From Paenibacillus marchantiophytorum (GTDB taxonomy: Bacteria > Bacillota > Bacilli > Paenibacillales > NBRC-103111), in the NCBI RefSeq assembly GCF_014640555.1, contig NZ_BMHE01000009.1, positions 62,001-126,000 on the forward strand: a stretch of DNA of 64,000 bases, given 5' to 3'. Below the pieces are notes generated by a model. It saw nothing but the letters and a program-made list of their open reading frames with translations, was not told the DNA's origin and ran no database searches. A program made the translations under genes and the position numbers. Below are positions 35,636 to 43,733 of the stretch, piece by piece; position 1 is the stretch's first letter; every line of letters begins with the position of its first letter.

Positions 35636-36323
35636 ACTTCAAAAGTTGGAAGCCGGTTACGGCGAAAGCATGGTTGTGCGGGGCGTCAATCTCCAGGTAA
35701 AGCCTGGGCAAATCGTCTGTCTCATGGGACGTAATGGCGTAGGGAAGTCTACGCTGATGAAGACGATCATGGGGCTCATTAAGCCTAAGTCTGGCACAAT
35801 TTCCTACAATGAACGGGATATCACAGCGTCCCCCCCGGATCGGCGAGCCAAGGCGGGGATCGGCTACGTACCGCAAGGACGTGAAATCTTCCCTCAGCTT
35901 AGTGTAGAAGAAAACCTCCTGCTCGGCCTAGAAGCTGCAACCGATGGCCGAAAAAAATTGCCTGACTCCCTCTTCGAGACGTTTCCCGTACTTGCACAGA
36001 TGCTTCATCGCAAAGGAGGCGACCTCAGCGGTGGACAGCAGCAGCAATTAGCCATCGCACGCGCTCTTGCCCCCGGTCCTAAGCTGCTGCTGCTCGATGA
36101 ACCGATGGAAGGCATTCAACCCTCCATTGTGATGGAAATTGAGGCGATCATTGCGTCCATTAAGCGAAATCGTGAAATCGCCGTACTGCTCGTGGAACAA
36201 AGCTTGGAATTCGCAACCAGCATCGCCGACTATTATTATGTCTTGGATCGGGGTACCATTGCTGCAGAAGGCCAGGCCGAGCATCTAAGTGAAGATCAAG
36301 TCCGGAAGCATTTGACTGTATGA
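35628..36323 (+). CDS. urtE: Urea ABC transporter ATPase UrtE
   Basis: 231 residues when started at GTG 35628 (GGAGAG nearby), overlapping the urtD stop by eight bases; the frame is open further upstream to 35418 but that is antisense-free overlap with urtD and lacks a ribosome binding site. LivF-like: Walker A GRNGVGKST, signature DLSGGQQQQLAIARAL, Walker B LLLLDEPMEGIQPS, switch His replaced in LLVEQSLEFA by Gln, as usual in LivF-type subunits. Last gene of urtABCDE. Confidence 0.9.
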   Translation: MFKLQKLEAGYGESMVVRGVNLQVKPGQIVCLMGRNGVGKSTLMKTIMGLIKPKSGTISYNERDITASPPDRRAKAGIGYVPQGREIFPQLSVEENLLLGLEAATDGRKKLPDSLFETFPVLAQMLHRKGGDLSGGQQQQLAIARALAPGPKLLLLDEPMEGIQPSIVMEIEAIIASIKRNREIAVLLVEQSLEFATSIADYYYVLDRGTIAAEGQAEHLSEDQVRKHLTV

Positions 36324-36545
36324 TTTTGGTAGTTATGACCCATCCTATACGAAGAAGCTGGAATACTTGACCTAGGCAGTAGGTATCAAGTACCCCCCAG
36401 TTTCTTTTTTTCTGCAAAATGACCTATTTATTAGCATAACACTGGACGTCACAAAATGGATAATGATAACATGACTATAGAAAACAATTATTGCGTCCGG
36501 CATATCGAGGACCAAGCCTTTTGAAGGAAAGGGAGGGGAACGTTT

Positions 36546-37235
36546 ATGTCTAAAGTTTTAATCATTGAAGATGATTTAAGCATTGGTGAAATGATGTCCA
36601 TTTATTTGTACGAAGAAGGTTATCAAGTCATGCGGGCAGAAACTGGCCGCCAAGGTGAAACCCTATTCCGTGACTTTGAGCCTGATGTCATCGTGCTGGA
36701 CATTATGTTGCCTGATGTGGATGGTATTCAGCTATGTACGCACTTTCGATCCGCCTCGATGATTCCTATTCTTATGGTTTCTGCGAAAAGCGAAGTTTCC
36801 GACCGTGTTAGAGGCTTGCAGACCGGCGCTGACGATTATTTATGCAAACCTTTCTCAATGAGAGAACTAGCGGCACGCCTACAAGCTCTACTGCGCCGTT
36901 CCCATGTCTTTGTGCCGCCAACGGCTCAGACGGAGGAATCACCTGACCCCATTGTCCATTTGGATTTCGAGAAACGATGTCTGTTTGTCCAAAATAAATT
37001 GATCGAAACGACCTTCTCTGAATTCGAAATTATGAAGCTGTTGTGGCAAAATCAAGGACGCGTATACAGCCGCGAGGAACTTCTGAACCGGGTTCGTGGC
37101 TTCGATTCTTATGTAACGGAACGTGCTATCGATGTCCACATCGCCAACCTTCGCAAAAAAATAGAAATAGACCCCAAAGAACCGAAGTACATCAAGACAG
37201 TCTGGGGAGTCGGCTATAAATTTTTATTCTCCTGA
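36546..37235 (+). CDS. OmpR/PhoB-family response regulator (orphan)
   Basis: 229 residues. The receiver domain has the acidic pair EDD at residues 8-10, phosphoryl-acceptor Asp in VIVLDIMLPDVDG near residue 53, Thr/Ser switch in VSAKS near 80 and Lys in CKPFS near 102. The C-terminal winged helix (about residues 135-229) includes LTFSEFEIMKLL-like ETTFSEFEIM, the RVRGFDSYVTERAIDVHIANLR recognition helix and the YIKTVWGVGYKF wing. No histidine kinase gene is adjacent on either side, so the partner is elsewhere. Target genes are unknown. Confidence 0.9.
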   Translation: MSKVLIIEDDLSIGEMMSIYLYEEGYQVMRAETGRQGETLFRDFEPDVIVLDIMLPDVDGIQLCTHFRSASMIPILMVSAKSEVSDRVRGLQTGADDYLCKPFSMRELAARLQALLRRSHVFVPPTAQTEESPDPIVHLDFEKRCLFVQNKLIETTFSEFEIMKLLWQNQGRVYSREELLNRVRGFDSYVTERAIDVHIANLRKKIEIDPKEPKYIKTVWGVGYKFLFS

Positions 37236-37256
37236 GCCTCTTCTGAGGCTTTTTTG
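37235..37256 (+). terminator. Terminator of the response regulator gene
   Basis: AGCCTC, TTCT, GAGGCT then TTTTT, starting at the stop codon. Confidence 0.75.
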
Positions 37257-37456
37257 TTTGCCAAAAAATGCTGAAAAACAGTCACCATATAGGCAAACGC
37301 ACAATATGATGATTATGGAAAATGACCTTGCTGAAGCTGGCCGTTTCAAAAAGCTAAAATCGCGGCGCACAAGGTTCTAGGAAAAGCATAGTTTCGCATA
37401 TCTAAGAAGATCAGAAGAAAGCTTTCACAAGGAAAGCTTAAGGAGGATTTACTTTT

Positions 37457-37912
37457 ATGTTGAATAACCCTTTCAAGATCGGCAACCAAGCCAACCCGCA
37501 AGCGCAGTACGGGTATCCCTACCCTGCCTATCCGGTTCCCACGACGATTACGAACAAAGTCGTACCGCAAACACCCAATGGCTCATTCCTGCAGCCAACT
37601 GGCAATCCTGGACCCGCAGGCGTGAACCCTCCCGGGCTTCTTCCTTTGGAAGAATCCTACATCGAAAACATACTTCGGCTGAACTTAGGCAAAATTGCTA
37701 CCATCTACATGACCTACGAGAACAATTCCGAATGGAATGCCAAGATTTTCAAGGGCAAACTAGAAGCTGCAGGACGTGATCATATCATCATCAGCGATCC
37801 AGCGACAGGCATGCGCTACTTACTGCTTATGGTTAATCTAGACTACATTACATTCGACCAGGAGCTTCAATACTTCTATCCATACGCGGGCGGCGCTGGC
37901 CCACAAAGATAA
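37457..37912 (+). CDS. gerQ: Spore coat protein GerQ
   Basis: 151 residues. The N-terminal 70 residues are Pro/Tyr/Gln/Asn-rich and unstructured (coat-protein-like). The conserved domain SYIENILRLNLGKIATIYMT, ENNSEWNAKIFKGKLEAAGRDHIIISDP and YLLLMVNLDYITFDQEL matches GerQ. In Bacillus subtilis GerQ localises the cortex-lytic enzyme CwlJ to the spore coat and is cross-linked by the transglutaminase Tgl. Ribosome binding site is AAGGAGG before ATG 37457. A hairpin terminator follows. Expected to be made in the mother cell under sigma-E; no clear sigma-E promoter was identified here. Confidence 0.9.
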   Translation: MLNNPFKIGNQANPQAQYGYPYPAYPVPTTITNKVVPQTPNGSFLQPTGNPGPAGVNPPGLLPLEESYIENILRLNLGKIATIYMTYENNSEWNAKIFKGKLEAAGRDHIIISDPATGMRYLLLMVNLDYITFDQELQYFYPYAGGAGPQR

Positions 37913-37925
37913 TCGCACTAGGATT

Positions 37926-37957
37926 AAACCGCTTGCTCGCTTGCTGAGCAGCGGTTT
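37926..37957. terminator. Terminator behind gerQ
   Basis: AAACCGC-TTGCTC loop region and GAGC-AGCGGTTT followed by TTTTC; it lies between the convergent gerQ and the gene ending at 37963. Confidence 0.65.
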
Positions 37958-37962
37958 TTTCG

Positions 37963-38256
37963 CTATGTGCTCGGAACCTCTGCGAAATGCCACATATGCA
38001 ATTTGCGCAAACCGCCTTCTACCCAGTCCTCCCACGCTGGCTGCGTGCCTATTTCCACATCTTGGAGTCGTTCCTGCTTGAATTGGGTATACTCTTCATA
38101 GGTGACGTCATGCCAAATTTCTACATAAAGCCCCTCTTGGTCCGTTCCCTCCAATAGCTCCAAACGCCCTTCCCTCTGCCGCCATTGCTGCATATAGATG
38201 AGAAATGACTCCCGAAAAGCCGATTTTATGGCATACTCTACAAAAACTTTAGACAT
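37963..38256 (-). CDS. Small conserved hypothetical protein
   Basis: 97 residues from ATG 38256, chosen because GGAGGGAG lies eight bases upstream; the frame continues to 38430 without a better start. The sequence VFVEYAIKSAFRESFLIYMQ, EGLYVEIWHDVTYEEYTQFKQER suggests a ferredoxin-like alpha/beta fold with repeated strand-helix units, as in small monooxygenase- or NIPSNAP-like proteins; this is inference. I do not recognise a named family. It converges on gerQ and is divergent from the YfhP-like gene. Confidence 0.55.
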   Translation of the reverse strand: MSKVFVEYAIKSAFRESFLIYMQQWRQREGRLELLEGTDQEGLYVEIWHDVTYEEYTQFKQERLQDVEIGTQPAWEDWVEGGLRKLHMWHFAEVPST

Positions 38257-38412
38257 TTTTAGATCTCCCTCCGATTTATTTTTTGCTCTAAAATGGTAAA
38301 CTAATAAGAAGACGGAAAAAGTGGTTTCAACGGAAGCCCATTTTCCAACCGTACTATCAGCCTTGTTTACGAGAATTGTTTTCCTATGGAAAACGCTTAG
38401 GAGGAAACCAAG

Positions 38413-39396
38413 TTGGACACAGGAACTCACCTAGTTATTGGTTTAGGGTTAGCAGGACTGTCGCAAATTGATCCTAGCGTTTCGGCGGATTCAGCAGCCA
38501 CTACAGCGGTCTTCATCGGAACGGTCATTGGCTCACAGATTCCGGATGTGGACGGGCTGCTTCGTTTCAAAGGAAACGCCACGTACATTCGCAATCATCG
38601 CGGTCGCTCGCACTCTTTACCGGCGCTATTGCTTTGGACGCTGCTTATTACCGGAGCACTCGCGCTATTCTTCCACGGAGTCCCGCTGCTGCACCTTGGG
38701 ATGTGGGTAGGCATCGCAGTCTGCTTTCACGTTTTCACCGATTGTTTCAACACATATGGGACACAAGCGATACGGCCTTTTTCAGAAAAGTGGGTGTCGT
38801 GGAACATTATTCACATATTTGACCCTTTTATCTTTTCAAGCCATATCGCGGCGATCTTCATGTGGTCCTTTCACATTGCAAGTCCCAAGCTGGTATTCCC
38901 GTCGTTGTACGGAGTCCTTGCCCTCTATTATATATGGCGTTCACTTGATCATTACATTGTTGAAAAAGGGCTTTACCGCAAAGATCCAACCCATCAGCCC
39001 GGAGATAAATACACGCTTATTGTAACATTCAACCTGTATGTATGGAATGTTGTGAAACGGAGGACGGATGGCACCTATCAGTTGGGTGAACTCAAAAACG
39101 CAAAGCTTAGATGGATTGATACCGTCAAATGTGAAGATCATCCAGCAATCGAAGCGTCCAAGCAGCATGAGGACATTCAAGCACTCCTCTACTTCTCATC
39201 CTTCACCTGCGCCGAGGTCAAAGAGCATCGTTGGGGCTACGAAGTCAGATGGGCGGATGTCCGTTATCGCCACCGCAAGCAATATCCTTTCGTCGGCGTC
39301 ATACTGATGGATCACAACTATCAAACGTTGGATTCGTATGTCGGTTGGGTGAATGATACCCGACTGGAGAAGAAACTGCGTGTCGATCTCTACTAG
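38413..39396 (+). CDS. YfhP-like membrane metal-dependent hydrolase
   Basis: 327 residues from TTG 38413, which has AGGAGGAAACC upstream, the only well-placed site. The N-terminal half has four membrane spans and the DUF457-type metal motifs: HLVIGLGLAG, IPDVDGLLRF, HRGRSHSL and HVFTDCFNTYGTQ, together contributing several His and Asp. The C-terminal 120 residues are soluble. Length equals Bacillus subtilis YfhP (327). YfhP has been linked to regulation of yfhQ-adjacent genes and to sporulation, but the substrate is unclear. Preceding spacing from the opposite gene is about 155 bases. Confidence 0.82.
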   Translation: MDTGTHLVIGLGLAGLSQIDPSVSADSAATTAVFIGTVIGSQIPDVDGLLRFKGNATYIRNHRGRSHSLPALLLWTLLITGALALFFHGVPLLHLGMWVGIAVCFHVFTDCFNTYGTQAIRPFSEKWVSWNIIHIFDPFIFSSHIAAIFMWSFHIASPKLVFPSLYGVLALYYIWRSLDHYIVEKGLYRKDPTHQPGDKYTLIVTFNLYVWNVVKRRTDGTYQLGELKNAKLRWIDTVKCEDHPAIEASKQHEDIQALLYFSSFTCAEVKEHRWGYEVRWADVRYRHRKQYPFVGVILMDHNYQTLDSYVGWVNDTRLEKKLRVDLY

Positions 39397-39408
39397 CGGG
39401 CAAACAAA

Positions 39409-39444
39409 AAAGAAGCAGCAGGCCATCAGGTCTGTTGCTTCTTT
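39409..39444. terminator. Bidirectional terminator between YfhP-like gene and ECF41 gene
   Basis: AAAGAAGCA-GCAG-GCC, ATCA, GGTCTG-TTGCTTCTTT: about 15 paired bases with T/A tracts on both sides, separating two convergent genes. Confidence 0.75.
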
Positions 39445-39445
39445 C

Positions 39446-40306
39446 TTAGCGTAACAACCTCAATTTATCTGGATTTCGGATGAGATACACATGACGAATC
39501 CGCTCCCGTTCTACATGGAGAAGAATAATTGAGTCGATACCAGCCTCAGTGCGAATCAGCAGTGCTGCCTGCCCATTCACTTCCTTAAACTCCGCTTGAA
39601 TAGCTTCATCGCTTTGCGCGAACTTGTTCTTAATCCCAATAAGAAAACGCGCAACACGCATACTCGTTTCTACCGGTTGAATGGCCGCTGTCACTTTACC
39701 GCCTCCATCCGAGAACAACACAACATCCTCAGAGAGCAGAGATAACAACGTATCCAGATTGCCCTGCTCAAGGGCTGACATGAAGCGGCCAACCCATTCT
39801 CCTGCCTCAGCCATCGCTGAGACTGTCTCTTCCTCGGTAATCCCCATCTTCGCTTTGGCGCGGCTCATCAGTTTGCGGCAGTTCGTTTCGCTGAGATCGA
39901 GGAGACCTGCTATGGTCGGGTAATCGAACATAAGTGCTTCTCGCAGTACAAAGACAGCCCTCTCCCGAGGCGACAAACGTTCCAGCATCACTAACATCGC
40001 ATAAGACAACAAATCGTTGCGCACAACAGATTCCAATGCATCTTCATCCGATGTAGGGATTGGCTCCGGCAGCCAAGGCCCAACATAATGACGCCGCTGG
40101 CGTTTGGCCGATCGGAGTTGATCCAGACTACGGTTGGTTACCATACGGCAGAGATAAGCCTTGGGATGCTCAACCGTATCCAGATGAACATCATAAGCCT
40201 TAACGAAGACATCCTGAACAGCATCCTCCGCGTCTGCCGATGAGCCCAAAAGCTGATAAGCAAGTGTAAATAACAGAGGTTTATATTGCGCATAAAAAGT
40301 ATCCAT
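39446..40306 (-). CDS. ECF41-type sigma factor with SnoaL-like C-terminal domain
   Basis: 286 residues. Region 2 (residues about 5-75: PLLFTLAYQLLGSSADAEDAVQDVF, then RMVTNRSLD) and region 4 (about 105-160: LERLSPRERAVFVLREAL) are followed by a SnoaL/NTF2-like domain of about 110 residues, as in group ECF41. Its group motifs are all present: WLPEP near residue 80, DGGGKV near 205, and the terminal NPDKL. ECF41 factors have no classic anti-sigma; the fused domain controls activity. The gene lies 53 bases downstream of an FAD oxidoreductase gene, the type of partner these factors usually control. Confidence 0.88.
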   Translation of the reverse strand: MDTFYAQYKPLLFTLAYQLLGSSADAEDAVQDVFVKAYDVHLDTVEHPKAYLCRMVTNRSLDQLRSAKRQRRHYVGPWLPEPIPTSDEDALESVVRNDLLSYAMLVMLERLSPRERAVFVLREALMFDYPTIAGLLDLSETNCRKLMSRAKAKMGITEEETVSAMAEAGEWVGRFMSALEQGNLDTLLSLLSEDVVLFSDGGGKVTAAIQPVETSMRVARFLIGIKNKFAQSDEAIQAEFKEVNGQAALLIRTEAGIDSIILLHVERERIRHVYLIRNPDKLRLLR

Positions 40307-40359
40307 GATCGAGTCCTTTCATCAAATGGAGTACTAGGCATGCCAGCTCGCCTACCTAA

Positions 40360-41544
40360 CTATTGTAACAAACTCGCTTGATCCCAGGTGAACTTTCGCA
40401 CTTTCCAACCAAGTTTGCCCGTAATCATGAGATCCAAGCCCCATTTGCGGGTCCACACCATGCCCCGCCCTGGGCCTAAGCCAATACAGAAAAAATCCAT
40501 GAACGAAGCATGCTCAGGCGCTCGCGTCCCTTCGAGGTCAGCGCTAATGACCTTAGCCAAGCGCGCAGCCTGCGCGGTCGCTTCCTTGCAAGTCAACCGA
40601 TCCGCTTGCCCTGTCGTAGGATCGATGATGAGAGCGCAGTCGCCAATCGCGTAGATGCCGACTGTTCCCTGAACCCGATAGCATGCATCCACGATCAATT
40701 GCCCCTCCTTGGTAGTGGCTAGGCCTAGCGTGCGCAGAATTGGATTCGGCAGCAACCCAAGCGTCCAAATGGATAGACCTACAGCAAGCTGCTCCCCATT
40801 CGACAGAGTTAACCTGCCGTCCTTCTCATATAGCGCTTTGAAGCCGTGCCGCACGATTACACCCGCATTCCTGAGTATGTGTTCAATCTTCCGCCCCACC
40901 TTAGCAGGTCCCTCATGAAAAAGCCGCTCTTGCGCATTCAAAAGATACACTTTCACCGCTGACGGGTCCAGCCCCTGTTCCTTTGCCTCTTGCTTCATCG
41001 TGTACACCAATTCGGCAGCAGCCTCTATTCCGCTTATCCCTGCACCTGCTACAGCTACGCTGAGATGGCGTTCACGTTCCTTCTCATCCTGACAATGAAT
41101 AGCTTTCTGCAAATTCGTTCTCCACTGGACACGAATCTGTTCCGCCGTCTGCAGATTCGTCAACGCAATCCCTCCCAGATCAGGATCTGTCTGCCGAACT
41201 ATGCTGCCAACCGTGATAACAAGCTGATCGTAATTCTGCGAACACGCAATACCTTTCGCACTGGTGTAATGGAGCTGCTTGCTCTCGCTATCCACCTTCG
41301 TTACCGTCCCTTGAATGAATTCGACTCCTTCCGGAAATAGATCCGTCAAAGGAATCGTAATATTCTCGCCTCCAGCAGCCGGTTTGAATAACAGCACTTT
41401 ACGAAGGTGATAAGATTCTTTATCGATTAAAAGAATACGGAGTTTCTTACCGGTTGGTTTCCCTTGAAATCCTTTGAGCAATGCTTTAATCGTATGAATG
41501 CCAGCATAGCCGCCACCTACAATAACACACGTTTGTTCACGCAT
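40360..41544 (-). CDS. NDH-2-like FAD/NAD(P)H oxidoreductase
   Basis: 394 residues with a GGGYAGI FAD-binding motif at residues 9-15, an NAD motif GAGISGIEAAAEL near residue 165-177, and the FAD-contact GIYAIGDCAL near residue 300. This is the type II NADH dehydrogenase fold: a non-proton-pumping quinone or disulfide-linked flavoprotein. A C-terminal amphipathic membrane-binding helix is only weakly visible. It is the first gene of a two-gene unit with an ECF41 sigma factor, and a TGTCACA promoter lies upstream at 41578-41604. Confidence 0.85.
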   Translation of the reverse strand: MREQTCVIVGGGYAGIHTIKALLKGFQGKPTGKKLRILLIDKESYHLRKVLLFKPAAGGENITIPLTDLFPEGVEFIQGTVTKVDSESKQLHYTSAKGIACSQNYDQLVITVGSIVRQTDPDLGGIALTNLQTAEQIRVQWRTNLQKAIHCQDEKERERHLSVAVAGAGISGIEAAAELVYTMKQEAKEQGLDPSAVKVYLLNAQERLFHEGPAKVGRKIEHILRNAGVIVRHGFKALYEKDGRLTLSNGEQLAVGLSIWTLGLLPNPILRTLGLATTKEGQLIVDACYRVQGTVGIYAIGDCALIIDPTTGQADRLTCKEATAQAARLAKVISADLEGTRAPEHASFMDFFCIGLGPGRGMVWTRKWGLDLMITGKLGWKVRKFTWDQASLLQ

Positions 41545-41577
41545 ATAATCAGCTCCTTAATTACGAATTACCCATGT

Positions 41578-41604
41578 AACGACAGAGCTGCCTGTTTTGT
41601 GACA
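41578..41604 (-). promoter_or_regulatory. Putative ECF41-dependent promoter
   Basis: Minus strand: TGTCACA (41604-41598), 16-base spacer, CGTT (41581-41578). Published ECF41 promoters have TGTCACA in the -35 and CGTC in the -10, so this is a near match. It sits about 35 bases upstream of the ATG of the oxidoreductase gene, allowing autoregulation of the unit by its own sigma factor. Confidence 0.6.
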
Positions 41605-41609
41605 CATAA

Positions 41610-41639
41610 AAAACCCAGAGGATTGCTCCTCTAGGTTTT
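41610..41639 (-). terminator. Terminator of the first SASP gene
   Basis: AAAACC-TAGAGGA, GCAA, TCCTCT-GGGTTTT followed by TTTAT on the minus strand. It directly abuts the ECF41-like -35. Confidence 0.7.
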
Positions 41640-41682
41640 ATTTCACCATATTCGGTAAAAGCTATGAACGAAATCAGGTTGC

Positions 41683-41916
41683 CTAGCTGCGGAAGCCGGA
41701 TTGACCTGCTAGCGTTTGTTCGGCGATTTGTACCAACCGGCGAGTAATGTGTCCACCGATTGCTCCGGTGTCACGAGTTGCCATATAGCCATAGTAACCG
41801 TCTTGAGGAATTTGGATGCCCAGTTCTTGAGCCACCTCATACTTCAATTGATCTAAAGCTTGGTTGGCTTGTGGAACTACCAGCGTATTGCTGTTGCGAG
41901 ATTGTCCTGTACCCAT
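41683..41916 (-). CDS. Alpha/beta-type small acid-soluble spore protein
   Basis: 77 residues. The family blocks NSNTLVVPQANQALDQLKYEVAQELGI (containing the GPR protease cleavage area around YEVAQE) and DTGAIGGHITRRLVQIAEQ are clear. These proteins coat and protect spore DNA and are degraded at germination. Start ATG 41916 follows AAGGAGT. The upstream promoter at 41976-42004 fits sigma-G exactly. A second member lies at 52386-52625, about 80% identical. Confidence 0.95.
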   Translation of the reverse strand: MGTGQSRNSNTLVVPQANQALDQLKYEVAQELGIQIPQDGYYGYMATRDTGAIGGHITRRLVQIAEQTLAGQSGFRS

Positions 41917-41975
41917 AAGGATCAGACTCCTTTCAGTCAGCTATGATCTTTGATGTATTTGCAAGCTTGCAAAGA

Positions 41976-42004
41976 TAGTATGTGGAGAAAATGAACTTAT
42001 ATGC
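41976..42004 (-). promoter_or_regulatory. Sigma-G promoter of the first SASP gene
   Basis: Minus strand: GCATA (42004-42000), 17 bases, CATACTA (41982-41976). This matches the forespore sigma-G consensus GHATR-N17/18-CATNHTA at every position. Confidence 0.75.
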
Positions 42005-42069
42005 ATAGCGCTGAAAAAAGTTTAAAATAAGAAGATATGTTTCAATCTTCTAGAAAGTAGGTCACATTC

Positions 42070-42252
42070 ATGAGCAAACCTCTCGCGCTTCTGTTCGCTG
42101 TAGTCGGCACGCTTCTGCTCGCCGGTATCAGCTTATTTATCGCCCTTCGTCAGCCTTGGCTGGTGCTTCTCTGCTGCATCGTCTCTTTGGGATTCATCGG
42201 ATACGGCTTTGCAGTCAAAGCCAAAATTCGCAAAAGAAATAGTCGGCCTTAA
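42070..42252 (+). CDS. DUF5325 (YlaF-like) small membrane protein
   Basis: 60 residues with two hydrophobic helices (about 6-25 and 28-47) and a basic C-terminal tail (KAKIRKRNSRP), the shape of YlaF-like proteins. The pattern ALLFAVVGTLLLAGISLFIA then QPWLVLLCCIV fits that family. Function is unknown; a TCTAGAAAGTAGG site lies upstream of ATG 42070. It runs divergently from the SASP gene and is followed by a bidirectional hairpin. Confidence 0.65.
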   Translation: MSKPLALLFAVVGTLLLAGISLFIALRQPWLVLLCCIVSLGFIGYGFAVKAKIRKRNSRP

Positions 42253-42258
42253 ACGCAG

Positions 42259-42294
42259 AAAACCCTTCACCCCATAATCGGAGTGGAGGGTTTT
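42259..42294. terminator. Bidirectional terminator
   Basis: AAAACCCT-TCAC and GAGTG-AGGGTTTT around a CCCATAATCG loop with T/A tracts on both sides, between the YlaF-like gene and trpS. Confidence 0.7.
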
Positions 42295-42321
42295 TCGTCA
42301 CTTCTAGTTCTGCCACCTAAG

Positions 42322-43302
42322 CTAAACAACAAATCCCATCCGCTTCTTCACTTCAAGCAGCGTTTGATCAGCCACTTCGGCTGCTTCCTGGGCACCTTTT
42401 TTCAAAATATCAAAAATCTCACCCGACTTGCGGATTTCATGGTAACGCTGCTGAATCGGCTCTAGGACGGCTACTACTTGCTCCGCCAAATCCTTTTTGA
42501 AAGGACCATAACCTTGGCCGTCGTACTTAGCCTCAATCTCAGCCACACTCATATCTGCAAAGTGGGAGTAGATCGAGATCAAGTTACTAACCTCAGGCTT
42601 GTTCTGAGGATCATATTTCACTTCGCGCCCGGAATCCGTTACCGCACGGCTCAGCTTCTTGCGAATGACAGACGGCTCATCGAGCATTCCAATGAAGCTG
42701 CCTGCATTCGGACTGCTTTTGCTCATCTTCTTGGACGCGTCGTCCAAGGACATGATTCTCGCGCCAATCTCCGGCGTATACGGCTGCGGCATCACGAACA
42801 TTTCGCCGAAACGATGGTTGAAACGGTTCGCCAAATCACGCGTCAGCTCCAGATGCTGCTTTTGATCGTCACCGACCGGGATCAGGTCTGCATTGTACAG
42901 AAGGATGTCGGCAGCCATCAAAGAAGGATAAGTGAACAAGCCTGCGCCTACGGATTCTTTGCCTTCGGACTTATCTTTGAACTGCGTCATGCGCTCCAGT
43001 TCACCCATATTCGTTAAAGTCGTCATAATCCAGCCAAGTTCCGCATGCGCATGCACGTGGGATTGCAGGAAAATGGACGCCTTATTCGGGTCAAGCCCCG
43101 CTGCAATATACAGCGCAGCAGCGGATTCCGTCTGCTCCTTCAAAGCCGCAGGATCCTGCGGAACCGTAATCGCATGCATGTCGACCACCATAAAATAGCA
43201 GCGGTGCAAATGCTGCAGCTTAACATAATTGCGAAGTGCGCCAATATAATTACCAATCGTCAGCTGGCCGCTGGATTGCATGCCGGATAAAACTCGTTTC
43301 AT
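42322..43302 (-). CDS. trpS: Tryptophanyl-tRNA synthetase
   Basis: 326 residues from ATG 43302 (TGAGGAGGG eight to twelve bases upstream); the frame continues to 43395 through the T-box terminator and was not used. HIGH-like motif is TIGNYIGAL (residues about 14-22), and KMSKS is intact in DDASKKMSKSSPNAG near 190. It charges tRNA-Trp. The 5' leader carries a T-box riboswitch at 43331-43625 and a strong promoter at 43628-43655. The class I dimeric enzyme has normal length. Confidence 0.95.
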   Translation of the reverse strand: MKRVLSGMQSSGQLTIGNYIGALRNYVKLQHLHRCYFMVVDMHAITVPQDPAALKEQTESAAALYIAAGLDPNKASIFLQSHVHAHAELGWIMTTLTNMGELERMTQFKDKSEGKESVGAGLFTYPSLMAADILLYNADLIPVGDDQKQHLELTRDLANRFNHRFGEMFVMPQPYTPEIGARIMSLDDASKKMSKSSPNAGSFIGMLDEPSVIRKKLSRAVTDSGREVKYDPQNKPEVSNLISIYSHFADMSVAEIEAKYDGQGYGPFKKDLAEQVVAVLEPIQQRYHEIRKSGEIFDILKKGAQEAAEVADQTLLEVKKRMGFVV

Positions 43303-43330
43303 CTGAAAAACCCTCCTCATTTTGGAAAAC

Positions 43331-43625
43331 GCAAAAAGGCCTCTCCCCGCAAGGGACGAGAGACCGTGGTACCACCCTAATTTGTCTGTGAACATAGCAA
43401 CGTTCTAAGACCTTCAGGCTCTGATAACGGAGAGCTACCGTTTGGCATACTTAGTCAGTTGCAGATCGTTCACCGGCCTAGGTTCCGGCAACCTACATAC
43501 TGTGTTCAGCCTCAAGCTCAAGGATCCATTCGATTTGCGCGTTCCACCGGTTCACACCAACCACCGGCTCTCTGAGAAACGGGAGACAAATTTACTTGTT
43601 CCTATCATCGCTTATTGATTTTCTA
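43331..43625 (-). promoter_or_regulatory. T-box riboswitch of trpS
   Basis: The minus strand has the T-box motif AGGGTGGTACCACGG (43384 to 43370 region) followed by a terminator (CTCTC...GGGGAGAG, then TTTTT near 43333). Upstream, a specifier-loop candidate GAATGGATCC carries the Trp codon TGG followed by A. When uncharged tRNA-Trp binds, the antiterminator forms and trpS is read. The full leader is about 295 bases, with stem I in the right half. Confidence 0.88.
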
Positions 43626-43627
43626 TT

Positions 43628-43655
43628 ATTATACACCTTGACTTCCTAATGTCAA
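43628..43655 (-). promoter_or_regulatory. Promoter of trpS
   Basis: Minus strand: TTGACA (43655-43650), 16 bases, TATAAT (43633-43628). Both hexamers are perfect, directly upstream of the T-box leader. Confidence 0.8.
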
Positions 43656-43733
43656 CCAAGGACATTGTCCTATCTGGCACAACCTGTACATAGGATAGAT
43701 CATACAATCTATGGACAAAGGGGTGTCGACGAA

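Noticed and set aside
37290..37330. Possible sigma-E promoter of gerQ (GTCACCATAT...CACAATAT)
   Set aside because: Both boxes deviate from the consensus at several positions, so it was not listed as a feature.
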